A stretch of 64,000 nucleotides of DNA from an uncultured Oscillospiraceae bacterium (GTDB lineage: Bacteria; Bacillota; Clostridia; Oscillospirales; Oscillospiraceae). This document shows, piece by piece, positions 39,117 to 47,477 of this stretch. Both the position numbers and the translations under genes were made by a program. Below the pieces are notes generated by a model that was not told where the DNA came from, ran no database searches, and saw only the letters and a program-made list of their open reading frames with translations. Numbering within the stretch: position 1 is the first letter of the stretch; each line of letters opens with the position of its first letter. Location of the stretch: positions 38,385 through 102,384 of the forward strand of contig CAJUPW010000001.1 in assembly GCA_910588635.1 (NCBI GenBank), read 5' to 3'.

Positions 39117-40811
39117 ATGACTTGCAGAAACTGCGGACAAGAGATCCACGAGGGGTCGGTATTCTGCCCCCACTGCGGGGCGGCCCAAGCGCCCTCCCCT
39201 GAAAGTCCCTGGAACACCCCGTCCGGCTCCGCCCCGGCCTGGGAGGGCCCCGAAGGCGGTGGAAGGAAGAAAAAGACCGGCCTTTTCATCGGGATCGGCG
39301 CGGCCGTCGCGGCGGTGATCGTCCTTGCGGCGGTATTCGCCGGCGGCCTGTTTTCCAACCCCAAGAAGCAGGTGGAGGCCGCCTTTGTCAAGAGCGCCGC
39401 CGCCTACGCCCAGGCGGAGAAGGCCCTGAACCTGCCCGACATCAACCAGTGGCAGAGGGACCAAGAAATTACCCAGCGCCTGGAGCTGGAACTGAAAAGC
39501 ATCAACAGCAGCCTGGTGGGCTATGACATGTCCGCCCTCAGCGGTCTGGCGCTGGGCTTTGACACCTCCTACAGCGGCGCGGACCGCCTGATGTCCCTGG
39601 AGCTGGCGGCCAGGTGGGGTGAGGAGGAGCTCCTCGGCTTCTGGATCAAGGCGGAGGATGATGCGCTGTACTTCAACTCCCCCCAGCTCACCGGCGATGT
39701 CCACTACGGCGTGAACACCGAGACCCTGGGGGCCGACCTGGCGGCTATGACCGGGGACGACTCTGTAAAGGACCTGAGCTTCAACCTCTTTGATTTGGTG
39801 GACATGGTGCTGGAGAGGGTGGATCAGGAGAAGCTGGAGCAGGACCTGAAGGCGGCCAACAAGGCCCTGTGGGAGGAGGCGAAGGTCAAAAAGTCCGGTA
39901 CCAGGACTCTGGACCTGAACGGGACGGAGACCAAGACCGCCGCCTACCGGGTGACCTTCCCCCAGAAGGCCTTGGAGGACTACGCGGACGCCCTGGTGGA
40001 AGTCATGTCCGCCATAAGCTATTATGACCTTTACGAGGATATCTACCGCTCCATGGGCATGCCCCAGGATCAGATCGATGAGATCATGGACGCGCTGGAG
40101 GAGCTGGACCCCTACGGCGCGCTGGCCGACGACCTCAAGGACGCCATCGACGAGACCGGCGACCTTGAGCTGGAGGTCTGCCTCAGCGGCGGGCATGTGT
40201 CCGCCCTACTGTACGAGGGCGAGATTGACGGCACAGACCTGTCCCTGGCCCTGTACCTGGGCGGCGGCGAGGCCTATGTGGACGACCTGAGCCTGGAGCT
40301 GGAGGTGGACGGCGAAGCGATAACAGTGAAGTCCACCGGCGACCACGGCGGAAAGAGCGGCGTCTTTACCGACAAGACCACCATCAAGGGCGACCCTCTG
40401 AGGGCGGCCTCCCTGACCTCTATCACCTCCGAGCTGCGCTACGAGCCCAAAAAATCCAGCGGCAATTTCAGCTGGAAGCTGGCCATCCCCGGCGCGGGCT
40501 CCCTGGACATGTCAGGCACGCTGGCCATGGAAACCGATTATCTCCTGCTGGACCTGGACAGCGTCACCCTCAAGGTGGTGGGGATGGAGGTGTGCTCCCT
40601 GGCCTTCGAGTACTATGTGGACTGCCATCCCGGCGCGGCGATTGTCGAGGACCCCAAGCTGATTACCCAGATGGACCAGATGGAGCTGCTGACGGCGGCG
40701 CTGGATATCCAGAGCAGGGCCGAGGCCTGGGCTGTTGAGATGGAGGAGCTGTTCACCTCCCGCCTGCCCGATGAGCTGCTTTACGGCCAGATGGGCGGCG
40801 TCCTTTACTAA
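39117..40811 (+). CDS. Zinc-ribbon membrane protein with large external domain
   Basis: A 564-residue protein. The N-terminus is a double-CxxC zinc ribbon (CRNCG and CPHCG) followed by a Pro/Gly linker, one membrane helix (about 60-82), and a 480-residue external domain rich in acidic and beta-forming residues with no catalytic motif I recognise. The start follows GGAGG; an ATG 15 bp earlier is in frame. It lies in the ABC-2 operon, so it may be an accessory or a target of the exporter. Confidence 0.82.
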   Translation: MTCRNCGQEIHEGSVFCPHCGAAQAPSPESPWNTPSGSAPAWEGPEGGGRKKKTGLFIGIGAAVAAVIVLAAVFAGGLFSNPKKQVEAAFVKSAAAYAQAEKALNLPDINQWQRDQEITQRLELELKSINSSLVGYDMSALSGLALGFDTSYSGADRLMSLELAARWGEEELLGFWIKAEDDALYFNSPQLTGDVHYGVNTETLGADLAAMTGDDSVKDLSFNLFDLVDMVLERVDQEKLEQDLKAANKALWEEAKVKKSGTRTLDLNGTETKTAAYRVTFPQKALEDYADALVEVMSAISYYDLYEDIYRSMGMPQDQIDEIMDALEELDPYGALADDLKDAIDETGDLELEVCLSGGHVSALLYEGEIDGTDLSLALYLGGGEAYVDDLSLELEVDGEAITVKSTGDHGGKSGVFTDKTTIKGDPLRAASLTSITSELRYEPKKSSGNFSWKLAIPGAGSLDMSGTLAMETDYLLLDLDSVTLKVVGMEVCSLAFEYYVDCHPGAAIVEDPKLITQMDQMELLTAALDIQSRAEAWAVEMEELFTSRLPDELLYGQMGGVLY

Positions 40812-40817
40812 AAAACG

Positions 40818-42017
40818 ATGGGGTATTTTGCGCATTGCTTTAAACTGACCCTGGGCAGGCTCTGCCAACAGCGCTGGCTGCTGGCAGGGCTGGCCCTTTT
40901 ATGCTTCCTGCTCCCCTTTGGGGCGGGCCGGGCGGCGGAGGTTCTGCTGTCCCGGGGGGTGGACTTTCAGGCTGTCACCCTGGCCGTTACCGCCCCGGAG
41001 GGGGACGGCGTCCCCCAAAAGCTGGAACAGTTCATGGGGGGCATGGAGGATATCGCCCAGTATTGCAAAATTGTCTCCATGGACGAGGAGGCGGCCCTGG
41101 CCGCCCTGGAGCGGGGGGAGGTCACCGCCGTGCTGGCCCTGCCGGAGAACTTCATCCGGGGAGTGATGTGGGGAGAGAATCCGGACCTGCGGCTCATCGT
41201 GGCCGGGGACCGGCCTCTGGAGTCCCTGCTGCTGCTATGGGTGGGCCGGAGCGCCTGCGACATCCTCTCCGCCTTTCAGAGCGGGGTGTACGCGGTGCTG
41301 GACCTCTATGAGGAATCTCCGCCCCCCGGCCTTGACCGGGAGGACGTGGTTTTTGATATCAACCTGCGCTATATCACCCTGGCCCTGGACCGGACGGGCA
41401 TGTTCCGGACCAGGGAGATTTCCGCCGTCCGGACCTTGCCCATCCCTCTTCACTACGCCCTGGCCCTCATCTCCTACTTCGCCCTGTCCGCCGCCCCCCT
41501 GTTCGTCCCCATCTACAGCGGGGACTGGCTGCGCCCCCAGCGGCGGCTGCGGGCGGCGGGCCGGGGGACGGCCTTCGGATACTGGTCCGGGGTGATGGCC
41601 GGAGCGGTTTTCCTGCTCCCTCTCCTGCTCCCCTCCCTGGCGCTGGCCGGGGGCGGAGCGCCCCTGTCTCTGACGGCGTCCGCTCTGGGCATGGCATTGT
41701 ACTGCTCCCTGTTCTGCTCGGTGTGCTGTCTGGCCTCCCGGAGCGCCGCCGGGTGCGGGGCGGCGGCCTTCACAATTTCCCTGGCCTGGCTGACCCTGGC
41801 CGGCGGGATCGTCCCCCCGGTGCTGCTGCCTGGGCCAATGCGGAAGCTGAGCTGGCTGTCGCCGGTGGCCTGGCTGATGGAGCTGGCCGCCTGCCCCATG
41901 GGCTATGAGGCCTCCCCCTCCGTCCTGATTCTTCTGGCCGTCTCTGGGGCGGCCATGGCGGTTTCAGCCATGGCCCTGTACCGCCGCCGGACGGACAGCG
42001 GGGAGGTGGGACTATGA
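40818..42017 (+). CDS. ABC-2-type permease, first subunit
   Basis: A 399-residue membrane protein with one N-terminal helix, an external domain (about 45-200), and five or six C-terminal helices, the ABC-2 (YhgE/DrrB-like) layout. It is six bp after the zinc-ribbon gene and overlaps the second permease by four bases (ATGA). Works with the ATPase at 38425. Confidence 0.85.
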   Translation: MGYFAHCFKLTLGRLCQQRWLLAGLALLCFLLPFGAGRAAEVLLSRGVDFQAVTLAVTAPEGDGVPQKLEQFMGGMEDIAQYCKIVSMDEEAALAALERGEVTAVLALPENFIRGVMWGENPDLRLIVAGDRPLESLLLLWVGRSACDILSAFQSGVYAVLDLYEESPPPGLDREDVVFDINLRYITLALDRTGMFRTREISAVRTLPIPLHYALALISYFALSAAPLFVPIYSGDWLRPQRRLRAAGRGTAFGYWSGVMAGAVFLLPLLLPSLALAGGGAPLSLTASALGMALYCSLFCSVCCLASRSAAGCGAAAFTISLAWLTLAGGIVPPVLLPGPMRKLSWLSPVAWLMELAACPMGYEASPSVLILLAVSGAAMAVSAMALYRRRTDSGEVGL

Positions 42018-43132
42018 ATTTCTCCCTCACCCTGTTCAAAACGGCCCTCCTGTCCCGCTGGCGGACCGGGCTTCTGCTTCTGCTCCTGCCCCTGACCGTA
42101 TTCGGGGCCAGGGCCCTCCTCCCCCCGGAGGAGGCGTCCGCCCCCGTCCAGGTCGGGGTGGTGCTCCCGGAGGAGGGCGGGGAGGCCTTCTGGGAGCGGC
42201 TGGAGAAGCGCTCCGGTCTGGTGGCCGCCTTCCGCCGCTCCGGCCTGTCCCGGGCGGAGCGGGAGGTGGCAGCGGGCCGGTGGGACTGCGCCCTGGTCCT
42301 GCCCGAGGACTTTGAGGACCGTCTGACCCGGCTGGAGGTGGACGGCCTGTTCACCTTGGTCACAGGCCCTGGCTCCGCCGTCTATCCCATGGTGCGGGAG
42401 ACGGCGTCCGCCTGCGTGGCGGAGCTGATTTCCCCCGGCATGACGGAGCAGTACTTGCTGGACAGCGGCATTGTGGAGGCGGACCGGCTTGAGGCCGTCC
42501 GTCCCCGGCTCCGGGAGGTGCTGCTGGACCGGGACCGGGTGCTGGTCTCCATGGAGACGCGGGACGGCCGTCCCCTGGACCCCCTCGTTCTGGCGGACAG
42601 CGGGATATCCGGACTGCTGTCCGGGCTGACCGCCATTCTGCTGCTTATCTGGGCCTTGCTCGCCGCCATGGACCTGGGCCGGTGGCTGGACGCCCCCTTC
42701 GCCCGGCGGCTGCGCCCTCTCCGGGGCGCGTCCGCCCTTCTCCTGCCACGGCTGGGGGCGGCGCTGGTTCCCGCACTGTGCGCCGGCGCGCTGGCGCTGC
42801 TGGCGGTGGACCGCCCCCTCCCCTGTATCCTGTCTCTGGTCCCCTACCTGCTGTTCTGGGGGGCGGCCGCCCTGGCCCTGGCCCGCCTGCGCCCGGTGTG
42901 GAGCGCCCTGCCTGCGGTGATCCCCTTCGTCCCGGTGCTGGGGGTAATCCTGTCCCCGATGCTGCTGGACCTGTCGCTGCTTTTCCCTACCCTTGTGCCG
43001 GCAGTCCGCTGGAACCCCGTTACCCTCTATCTCCGCGCCTGCGGGGGCAGCTGGCCTGACGCTCTGCTGCTGGCGGCGGCAGGCGCAGTCCTCCTGGTCC
43101 TGCCGCCCCTTCTGGAGCGCAAAAGAGCATAA
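42014..43132 (+). CDS. ABC-2-type permease, second subunit
   Basis: A 372-residue protein with the same layout as its upstream partner: N-terminal helix (about 15-33), external domain (40-195), then five or six helices to the C-terminus. The two subunits likely form a heterodimeric export channel. Substrate unknown. Confidence 0.85.
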   Translation: MNFSLTLFKTALLSRWRTGLLLLLLPLTVFGARALLPPEEASAPVQVGVVLPEEGGEAFWERLEKRSGLVAAFRRSGLSRAEREVAAGRWDCALVLPEDFEDRLTRLEVDGLFTLVTGPGSAVYPMVRETASACVAELISPGMTEQYLLDSGIVEADRLEAVRPRLREVLLDRDRVLVSMETRDGRPLDPLVLADSGISGLLSGLTAILLLIWALLAAMDLGRWLDAPFARRLRPLRGASALLLPRLGAALVPALCAGALALLAVDRPLPCILSLVPYLLFWGAAALALARLRPVWSALPAVIPFVPVLGVILSPMLLDLSLLFPTLVPAVRWNPVTLYLRACGGSWPDALLLAAAGAVLLVLPPLLERKRA

Positions 43133-43136
43133 CAAA

Positions 43137-43166
43137 GCGGCCCGGCGGACTCCCCGCCGGGCTGCC
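43137..43166 (+). terminator. Hairpin after the ABC-2 operon
   Basis: GCCCGGCGG / CCGCCGGGC with a 5-nt loop, a few bases after the permease stop. No U-tract follows, so it may be a weak terminator. The remaining 120 bp to 43285 hold nothing else I can name. Confidence 0.5.
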
Positions 43167-43285
43167 AATATGGTAAGGAGGAAAAAGAAGAAAACCTCTA
43201 TCCTTGGTGGAGGCGCCGGTCAGGCGCTTGACTGGGGGCCGTCAGCCGTCCCCTCATCCCATACTATGCGCTTTGCGGCAAACGG

Positions 43286-43561
43286 TCACAGCAGAAACAG
43301 CCACACCGCCCAGCCCAGGGATGCCAGCGCCGCCCCCAGCGCCCCCCAGGCCGGGGCGGGGACGCGCTCCAGCCGCCGGTTCCACACCTTGCCCTGCCTG
43401 ATATAGCCGTCGGCGGCCTGCCGGGCCTCCCGCAGCACCTTGTCGGCGCTCACCCCCTCCCGGGCCAGGGCCTCCTCCTTGACGATGAAGATAGCCTCCT
43501 CAAAGAGGCGGGGGTCGGGAGATTTCACCAGGATCACCTGCCGGGTGATACCCTTCACCAT
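43286..43561 (-). CDS. Small protein with C-terminal membrane helix
   Basis: A 91-residue protein: a soluble part with alternating helix (VKGITRQVILVKSPDPRLFE, a segment I associate with conserved clostridial hypotheticals) and a C-terminal membrane helix (about 70-90). The start at 43561 has AAAGGA 10 bp upstream. Function unknown. It precedes gpr on the minus strand with a 200-bp gap. Confidence 0.72.
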   Translation of the reverse strand: MVKGITRQVILVKSPDPRLFEEAIFIVKEEALAREGVSADKVLREARQAADGYIRQGKVWNRRLERVPAPAWGALGAALASLGWAVWLFLL

Positions 43562-43768
43562 GATAACCACATCCTTTTCCAGTGTTTTCCTTTAGTCTGC
43601 CCCGGTCCGGTCCGGAATATCCCAAAAATGTCCATGCCCGGCGGACAGCGCTAAAAACGCCGCTTTTTGACCCGTTTTCGGCCTTTAAAATCCCTTTTTG
43701 GCTCTTTTGCGCCGTATAATTTTACTTAAATATTACAATTCGTATTCTTGTCCGCCGCTGGCGGACAG

Positions 43769-44659
43769 TCAGGACAGCAGCAGCTCCAGCTCCTCCAGAG
43801 AGATGCCCGGCTGGAGAGCCATGCTGAGCCCAAAGCCGATCACCTTGGCCAGGTCGTTCACCTGGCTGTCGATATCCTTGGGGGTGACGAGGAGGTCCTT
43901 CCCCTCCCCCAGGTCGGGCAGGCTGTCGGTGCCCAGCAGGTCGGCGGCCAGGGTGGCCCCGTCCACCACCGTGGGAACGCCTACGGCCACAACGGGTACG
44001 CCCAGGGTATCCCGGGTGAGGCCCATGCGGTGGTTGCCCACCCCGGAGCCGGGCGTGATGCCCGTGTCGGCGATCTGCACCGTCCTGCACAGCCGCTCCA
44101 GCGACCGGGAGGCCAGGGCGTCCACCGCCACCACGCAGTCGGGCCTTATCTTCTCGCACACCGCCCGCACCAGCTCCCCGCTCTCCACTCCAGTGGTGCC
44201 CATCACCTCGGCGGCCAGGGAGGCCACCGGCCGCAGACTTCCGAAGTGCTCCGGCATTTTCCGCACCAGATGGCGGGTAACCAGCACGTTTTCGTGGACC
44301 TTCGGGCCAATGGCGTCGGGGGTGATGGCCCGGTTGCCCAGTCCCGCCACCAGCACCAGACCCTTCTCGGGCACCTCCTCCAGCAGACCGGACAGCTCCC
44401 CCGCCACCGCCCGGACCGACCGCTGGAACACGCCCTCCTCCCGGCCGGCCAGCCCCTCCAGGGTGAGGGTGACGTAGGTGCCCCGGGGCTTGCCCAGGGC
44501 CTCCTCCCCCCGGCCGTCCAGAATTTTGACGGTGGTCACCGGGATGCCCTCCCGGAGGGCGTCCCGGGCCTCCACCCCCGGCAGAGCGGTCAGGCCCCCC
44601 GCCCCCTCCTGCCACAGCTCCCTGGCCTCCAGGGCCAGGTCTGTCCGCCTCATGCGCAT
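43769..44659 (-). CDS. gpr: Germination protease GPR
   Basis: A 296-residue aspartic-type protease that cuts SASPs at the start of germination. The autoprocessing site is seen as RTD-LALE near residue 7, so the propeptide is only seven residues against about 15 in Bacillus. The core shows LGNRAITPDAIGP, HLVRKMPEHFG, and VDALASRSLERLCRTVQIAD with GITPGSGVGNHR. The start has GGAGGA upstream. Its substrate SASP is at 9648-9848. Confidence 0.95.
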   Translation of the reverse strand: MRMRRTDLALEARELWQEGAGGLTALPGVEARDALREGIPVTTVKILDGRGEEALGKPRGTYVTLTLEGLAGREEGVFQRSVRAVAGELSGLLEEVPEKGLVLVAGLGNRAITPDAIGPKVHENVLVTRHLVRKMPEHFGSLRPVASLAAEVMGTTGVESGELVRAVCEKIRPDCVVAVDALASRSLERLCRTVQIADTGITPGSGVGNHRMGLTRDTLGVPVVAVGVPTVVDGATLAADLLGTDSLPDLGEGKDLLVTPKDIDSQVNDLAKVIGFGLSMALQPGISLEELELLLS

Positions 44660-44769
44660 TGCTGTCCTCCCCCTTACGCAATATGTTGTGGAATAATTTT
44701 CTTGTCCGCCCTAGCTTTTGCCGCTTTTGAAAAACTATCCGGAAAAAATAAAAAAATCGAAAAAAACAG

Positions 44770-44798
44770 TTGATTTTTTCCGTGAGCGATGGTACAAT
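44770..44798 (+). promoter_or_regulatory. rpsT promoter
   Basis: TTGATT (44770-44775) and TACAAT (44793-44798), spacing 17 bp. Confidence 0.8.
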
Positions 44799-44859
44799 AC
44801 AAATCTGCGTGGGCGCATTGCCGTCCAAAATCAAAATAAAATCGGAGGAGGTGTTTGGT

Positions 44860-45123
44860 TTGCCGAATATCAAGTCTGCCAAGAAGCGCGTTCTGGTGTC
44901 TCAGGCCAAGACCGCGCAGAACAAGGCCGCGAAGTCCGCGCTCAAGACCGACATCAAGAAGTTTGAGGCCGCGGTGGCGGAAGGCAACCGCAGCGAGGCC
45001 GATGCCGCTTACAAGGTGGCCGTCAAGGCGGTGGACAAGGCCGCTGCCAAGGGTCTGCTGCACCGCAACAATGCCGCCAACAAGAAGAGCAAGATGACCG
45101 TCAAGCTGAGCAAGCTGGCTTGA
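44860..45123 (+). CDS. rpsT: 30S ribosomal protein S20
   Basis: An 87-residue, helical, basic protein that binds 16S rRNA: LPNIKSAKKRVLVSQAKTAQ start, then the typical HRNNAANKKSKM motif near the C-terminus. A TTG start at 44860 follows GGAGGAGGTG at 6 bp; earlier in-frame ATGs would lie upstream of the promoter or lack a site. Own promoter and terminator. Confidence 0.96.
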   Translation: MPNIKSAKKRVLVSQAKTAQNKAAKSALKTDIKKFEAAVAEGNRSEADAAYKVAVKAVDKAAAKGLLHRNNAANKKSKMTVKLSKLA

Positions 45124-45138
45124 CCGCAGTACACGTGG

Positions 45139-45167
45139 AAAGCCGTCTGAATACAGACGGCTTTTTT
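45139..45167 (+). terminator. rpsT terminator
   Basis: AAGCCGTCTG / CAGACGGCTT around AATA, then six T's. Confidence 0.93.
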
Positions 45168-45172
45168 CGTAT

Positions 45173-45200
45173 TTGTTTCGACGGGGACATGTGGTAGAAT
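45173..45200 (+). promoter_or_regulatory. Promoter of the BrkB/YihY gene
   Basis: TTGTTT (45173-45178), 16 bp, TAGAAT (45195-45200) with an extended TGG before the -10. Confidence 0.6.
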
Positions 45201-45224
45201 CAGAACCGTGGAGGTGGGCGCTGG

Positions 45225-46073
45225 ATGAAAAAATTTTTCTCTCTTCCCCCGGTCTCCTTTGTGATGGAGACGGCGGACCTCTATATGTCCATTGGGGCCC
45301 CCCGAGCGGCGGCCGCCCTGTCCTACTTTTTGATCCTCACCCTCTTCCCTCTTCTGGTGTGCGTCAACTACTTCATCGGCCTGTTCCACCTGGACCTGGA
45401 AAACCTGCTCCGCTCTCTGGACCAGTTTCTGCCCGCCGAAGCACTGGCCGTGATGGAGGACTACCTGGGCTATGTGGCGGGCAGTCAGTCCGGCGCCCTG
45501 CTGCTGGCCAGCATCATCACCATTCTGATTTCCGCCTCGGCGGGGCTGCGCACTCTGCTGGCCACCCTGGACAGCCTCCACGGGACGAAAAACGTCCCCA
45601 TCGTCCGCCGGGTGCTGCTCAGCGTGCTGCTGTCCGCCCTGTTTCTGCTCACCATCTACCTGTCGGTGGTGGTCATCTTCACCGGCGAGTGGTTTTTCTG
45701 TCTGCTGGAGGAGCGCCTGCCCCAAAGCATCGCCCAGCTGATCCCTCCGCTGTCCGGGCTGTGGCGGTGGATGCGCTACCTGCTGCTGTTCTGCTTTGTG
45801 CTGCTGCTGGTGCTGGTGGTCTACCGGGCGGGCACTCCCCGAAAGGCCATGCGGACCAGGATGGTGGTGCTGTCCTCTCTTCTGGCCGCCCTGGCCATCG
45901 CGGCGGCGTCGGCGGTGTTCTCCTGGTTCATCGGCATGTCCTCCCGCTACGCCCTGATCTACGGCTCGCTGGCCTCCCTCATTATCCTGCTGGTGTGGCT
46001 CTACCTGTGCGGCTGTATCCTGCTGCTGGGGGCGGTGGTGGGAAAGGTTATCGAAGATCGGATGAAATATTAA
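45225..46073 (+). CDS. YihY/BrkB-family membrane protein
   Basis: A 282-residue protein of about six membrane helices in the YihY/BrkB family (once called ribonuclease BN in error). Hallmarks are the N-terminal AALSYFLILTLFPLLV and the C-terminal YALIYGSLASLIILLVWLYL. Envelope role unknown. A hairpin follows. Confidence 0.92.
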   Translation: MKKFFSLPPVSFVMETADLYMSIGAPRAAAALSYFLILTLFPLLVCVNYFIGLFHLDLENLLRSLDQFLPAEALAVMEDYLGYVAGSQSGALLLASIITILISASAGLRTLLATLDSLHGTKNVPIVRRVLLSVLLSALFLLTIYLSVVVIFTGEWFFCLLEERLPQSIAQLIPPLSGLWRWMRYLLLFCFVLLLVLVVYRAGTPRKAMRTRMVVLSSLLAALAIAAASAVFSWFIGMSSRYALIYGSLASLIILLVWLYLCGCILLLGAVVGKVIEDRMKY

Positions 46074-46076
46074 AAT

Positions 46077-46106
46077 AGGCCAAACGAAACATTTCGTTCG
46101 GCCCAA
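46077..46106. terminator. Hairpin after the YihY gene
   Basis: GGCC-AACGAAA / TTTCGTT-GGCC type imperfect dyad, ending in AAATTG. It separates the GC-rich YihY gene from the AT-rich pseudogene. Confidence 0.55.
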
Positions 46107-46127
46107 ATTGAAAAAACTATTAGACTA

Positions 46128-47255
46128 TCAGGAAAACAGATTAGATGGCGTAAAGTAGCTTGTTCCGGCCCAATCACCAGTGTCCTTATTAAATAAACCT
46201 GAACTTTGAACGCCATATGCATAATGGAGCTTAGCAGTATTTGCAGCAAATATTCCTGCACCACTGTCTCCTACTGCGCACTCATATGTCGCAGAACACA
46301 TACCAGTAAGCGGAGCATATGGAGGATTTAAAAAAACTGTTGCATTTGTTTGAGAAACATTTCCATAGGTATCACCTGAAATTCCACCATGCATGTAAAT
46401 GGCAATACCAGCCACTGGGGTAGCAAAAACTTGATCTGGTACAAACGAAAAACCGCTTGCCGCTTTTATTTCTCCCCAATCTCCATTAGCACCGCCAAAA
46501 TGACCGGTTGCGAAACCTAAAGTATACTAGTATTGTCATTATAAACAACACCAGTGCCGTATCCATGCCCTGCCGTATACGCAATTGATGACGATTTAAT
46601 AGGGCCAAGCGTATAGAGCCCCTCCAAGGACCCTGACCGGATTACAATTAAGGCTCCGGAATAAGCGGGCATAGCTCTTGCAATTGCAGAATCAATTTCG
46701 GGACCATATGCTACTGTACTTTTAATAGATAATAGAAACATTGCTATAATCAATGAAGTTAAGAAAATCTGAAGTCCCAAAAGAATCATCAACAAATTGA
46801 ATGATAGCAGATTGAACTTGATTGCTATAATCGCTCAAGTAAATATCTAGTTGATTTGTTATTTCATTTGCATCCAAAACAGATATGCTCCAAACACCCA
46901 TTTGGGGAGCAAGCGCGTCCTTGACAGATTCCAAAAAACCAAGAGAATATTTAACATACTGATACTTGATTTCTACGTCCGGGTATGCTGAAAAAAAAGA
47001 TGGAATCTGTTGGTAAGCGGCAGGTTGGTCATTAACCATGTTGACAATGAGAGTATCTTCTTCATAATAAATTCCCCCATAGGCAGGGTCGCTAGACAAT
47101 GCAGAAAAAGCAGTATTGATTTCATCAATTTGTTTGGGGAGGGAAAGTTTAGATTGTTCTTCCTTTACAACTATTGAAACAGAGGCAAAGGAGGTGATTG
47201 AAACAGACAACACAATAAAACAAAACAAGCCAAGAATAGTAATTCTACGCTTCAT
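46128..47255 (-). pseudogene. Frameshifted secreted S1-family serine protease
   Basis: Three reading frames together give one protein: signal peptide (RRITILGLFCFIVLSVS), a prodomain-like region, STVAYGPEIDSAIARAMPAY then TAGHGY (catalytic His region), and finally CAVGDSGAGIF (catalytic Ser). Frameshifts occur near 46722-46740 (after SNVSIIY) and near 46517. The start at 47255 has GAAGGAGG upstream and a good promoter. The region is much more AT-rich than its neighbours, suggesting transfer and later decay; a sequencing error at two sites is the alternative. Confidence 0.75.
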
Positions 47256-47310
47256 TAGAACATCCTCCTTCAAAATTATAAATATGAACTATTACAACTG
47301 TTTTTATTAT

Positions 47311-47339
47311 ATCATAACATATTCAGAATAACAATACAA
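47311..47339 (-). promoter_or_regulatory. Promoter of the S1 protease pseudogene
   Basis: Minus-strand TTGTAT (47334-47339) and TATGAT (47311-47316), 17 bp apart, about 55 bp before the start. Confidence 0.65.
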
Positions 47340-47394
47340 AAGTGTACAATAAATATAAACAACATTTTGAATTATTAATTGAATGCCTTATTTC

Positions 47395-47423
47395 TTTTCA
47401 AATCCCAGCAATCATGCTACAAT
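47395..47423 (+). promoter_or_regulatory. Promoter of the 1598-aa protein
   Basis: TTTTCA (47395-47400), 17 bp, TACAAT (47418-47423), with TG one base before the -10. Confidence 0.6.
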
Positions 47424-47477
47424 TATCATAAGAAAATTTTGCCGCTCCGCCGCCGGGGCGGTCGATGGGGTGACGGT

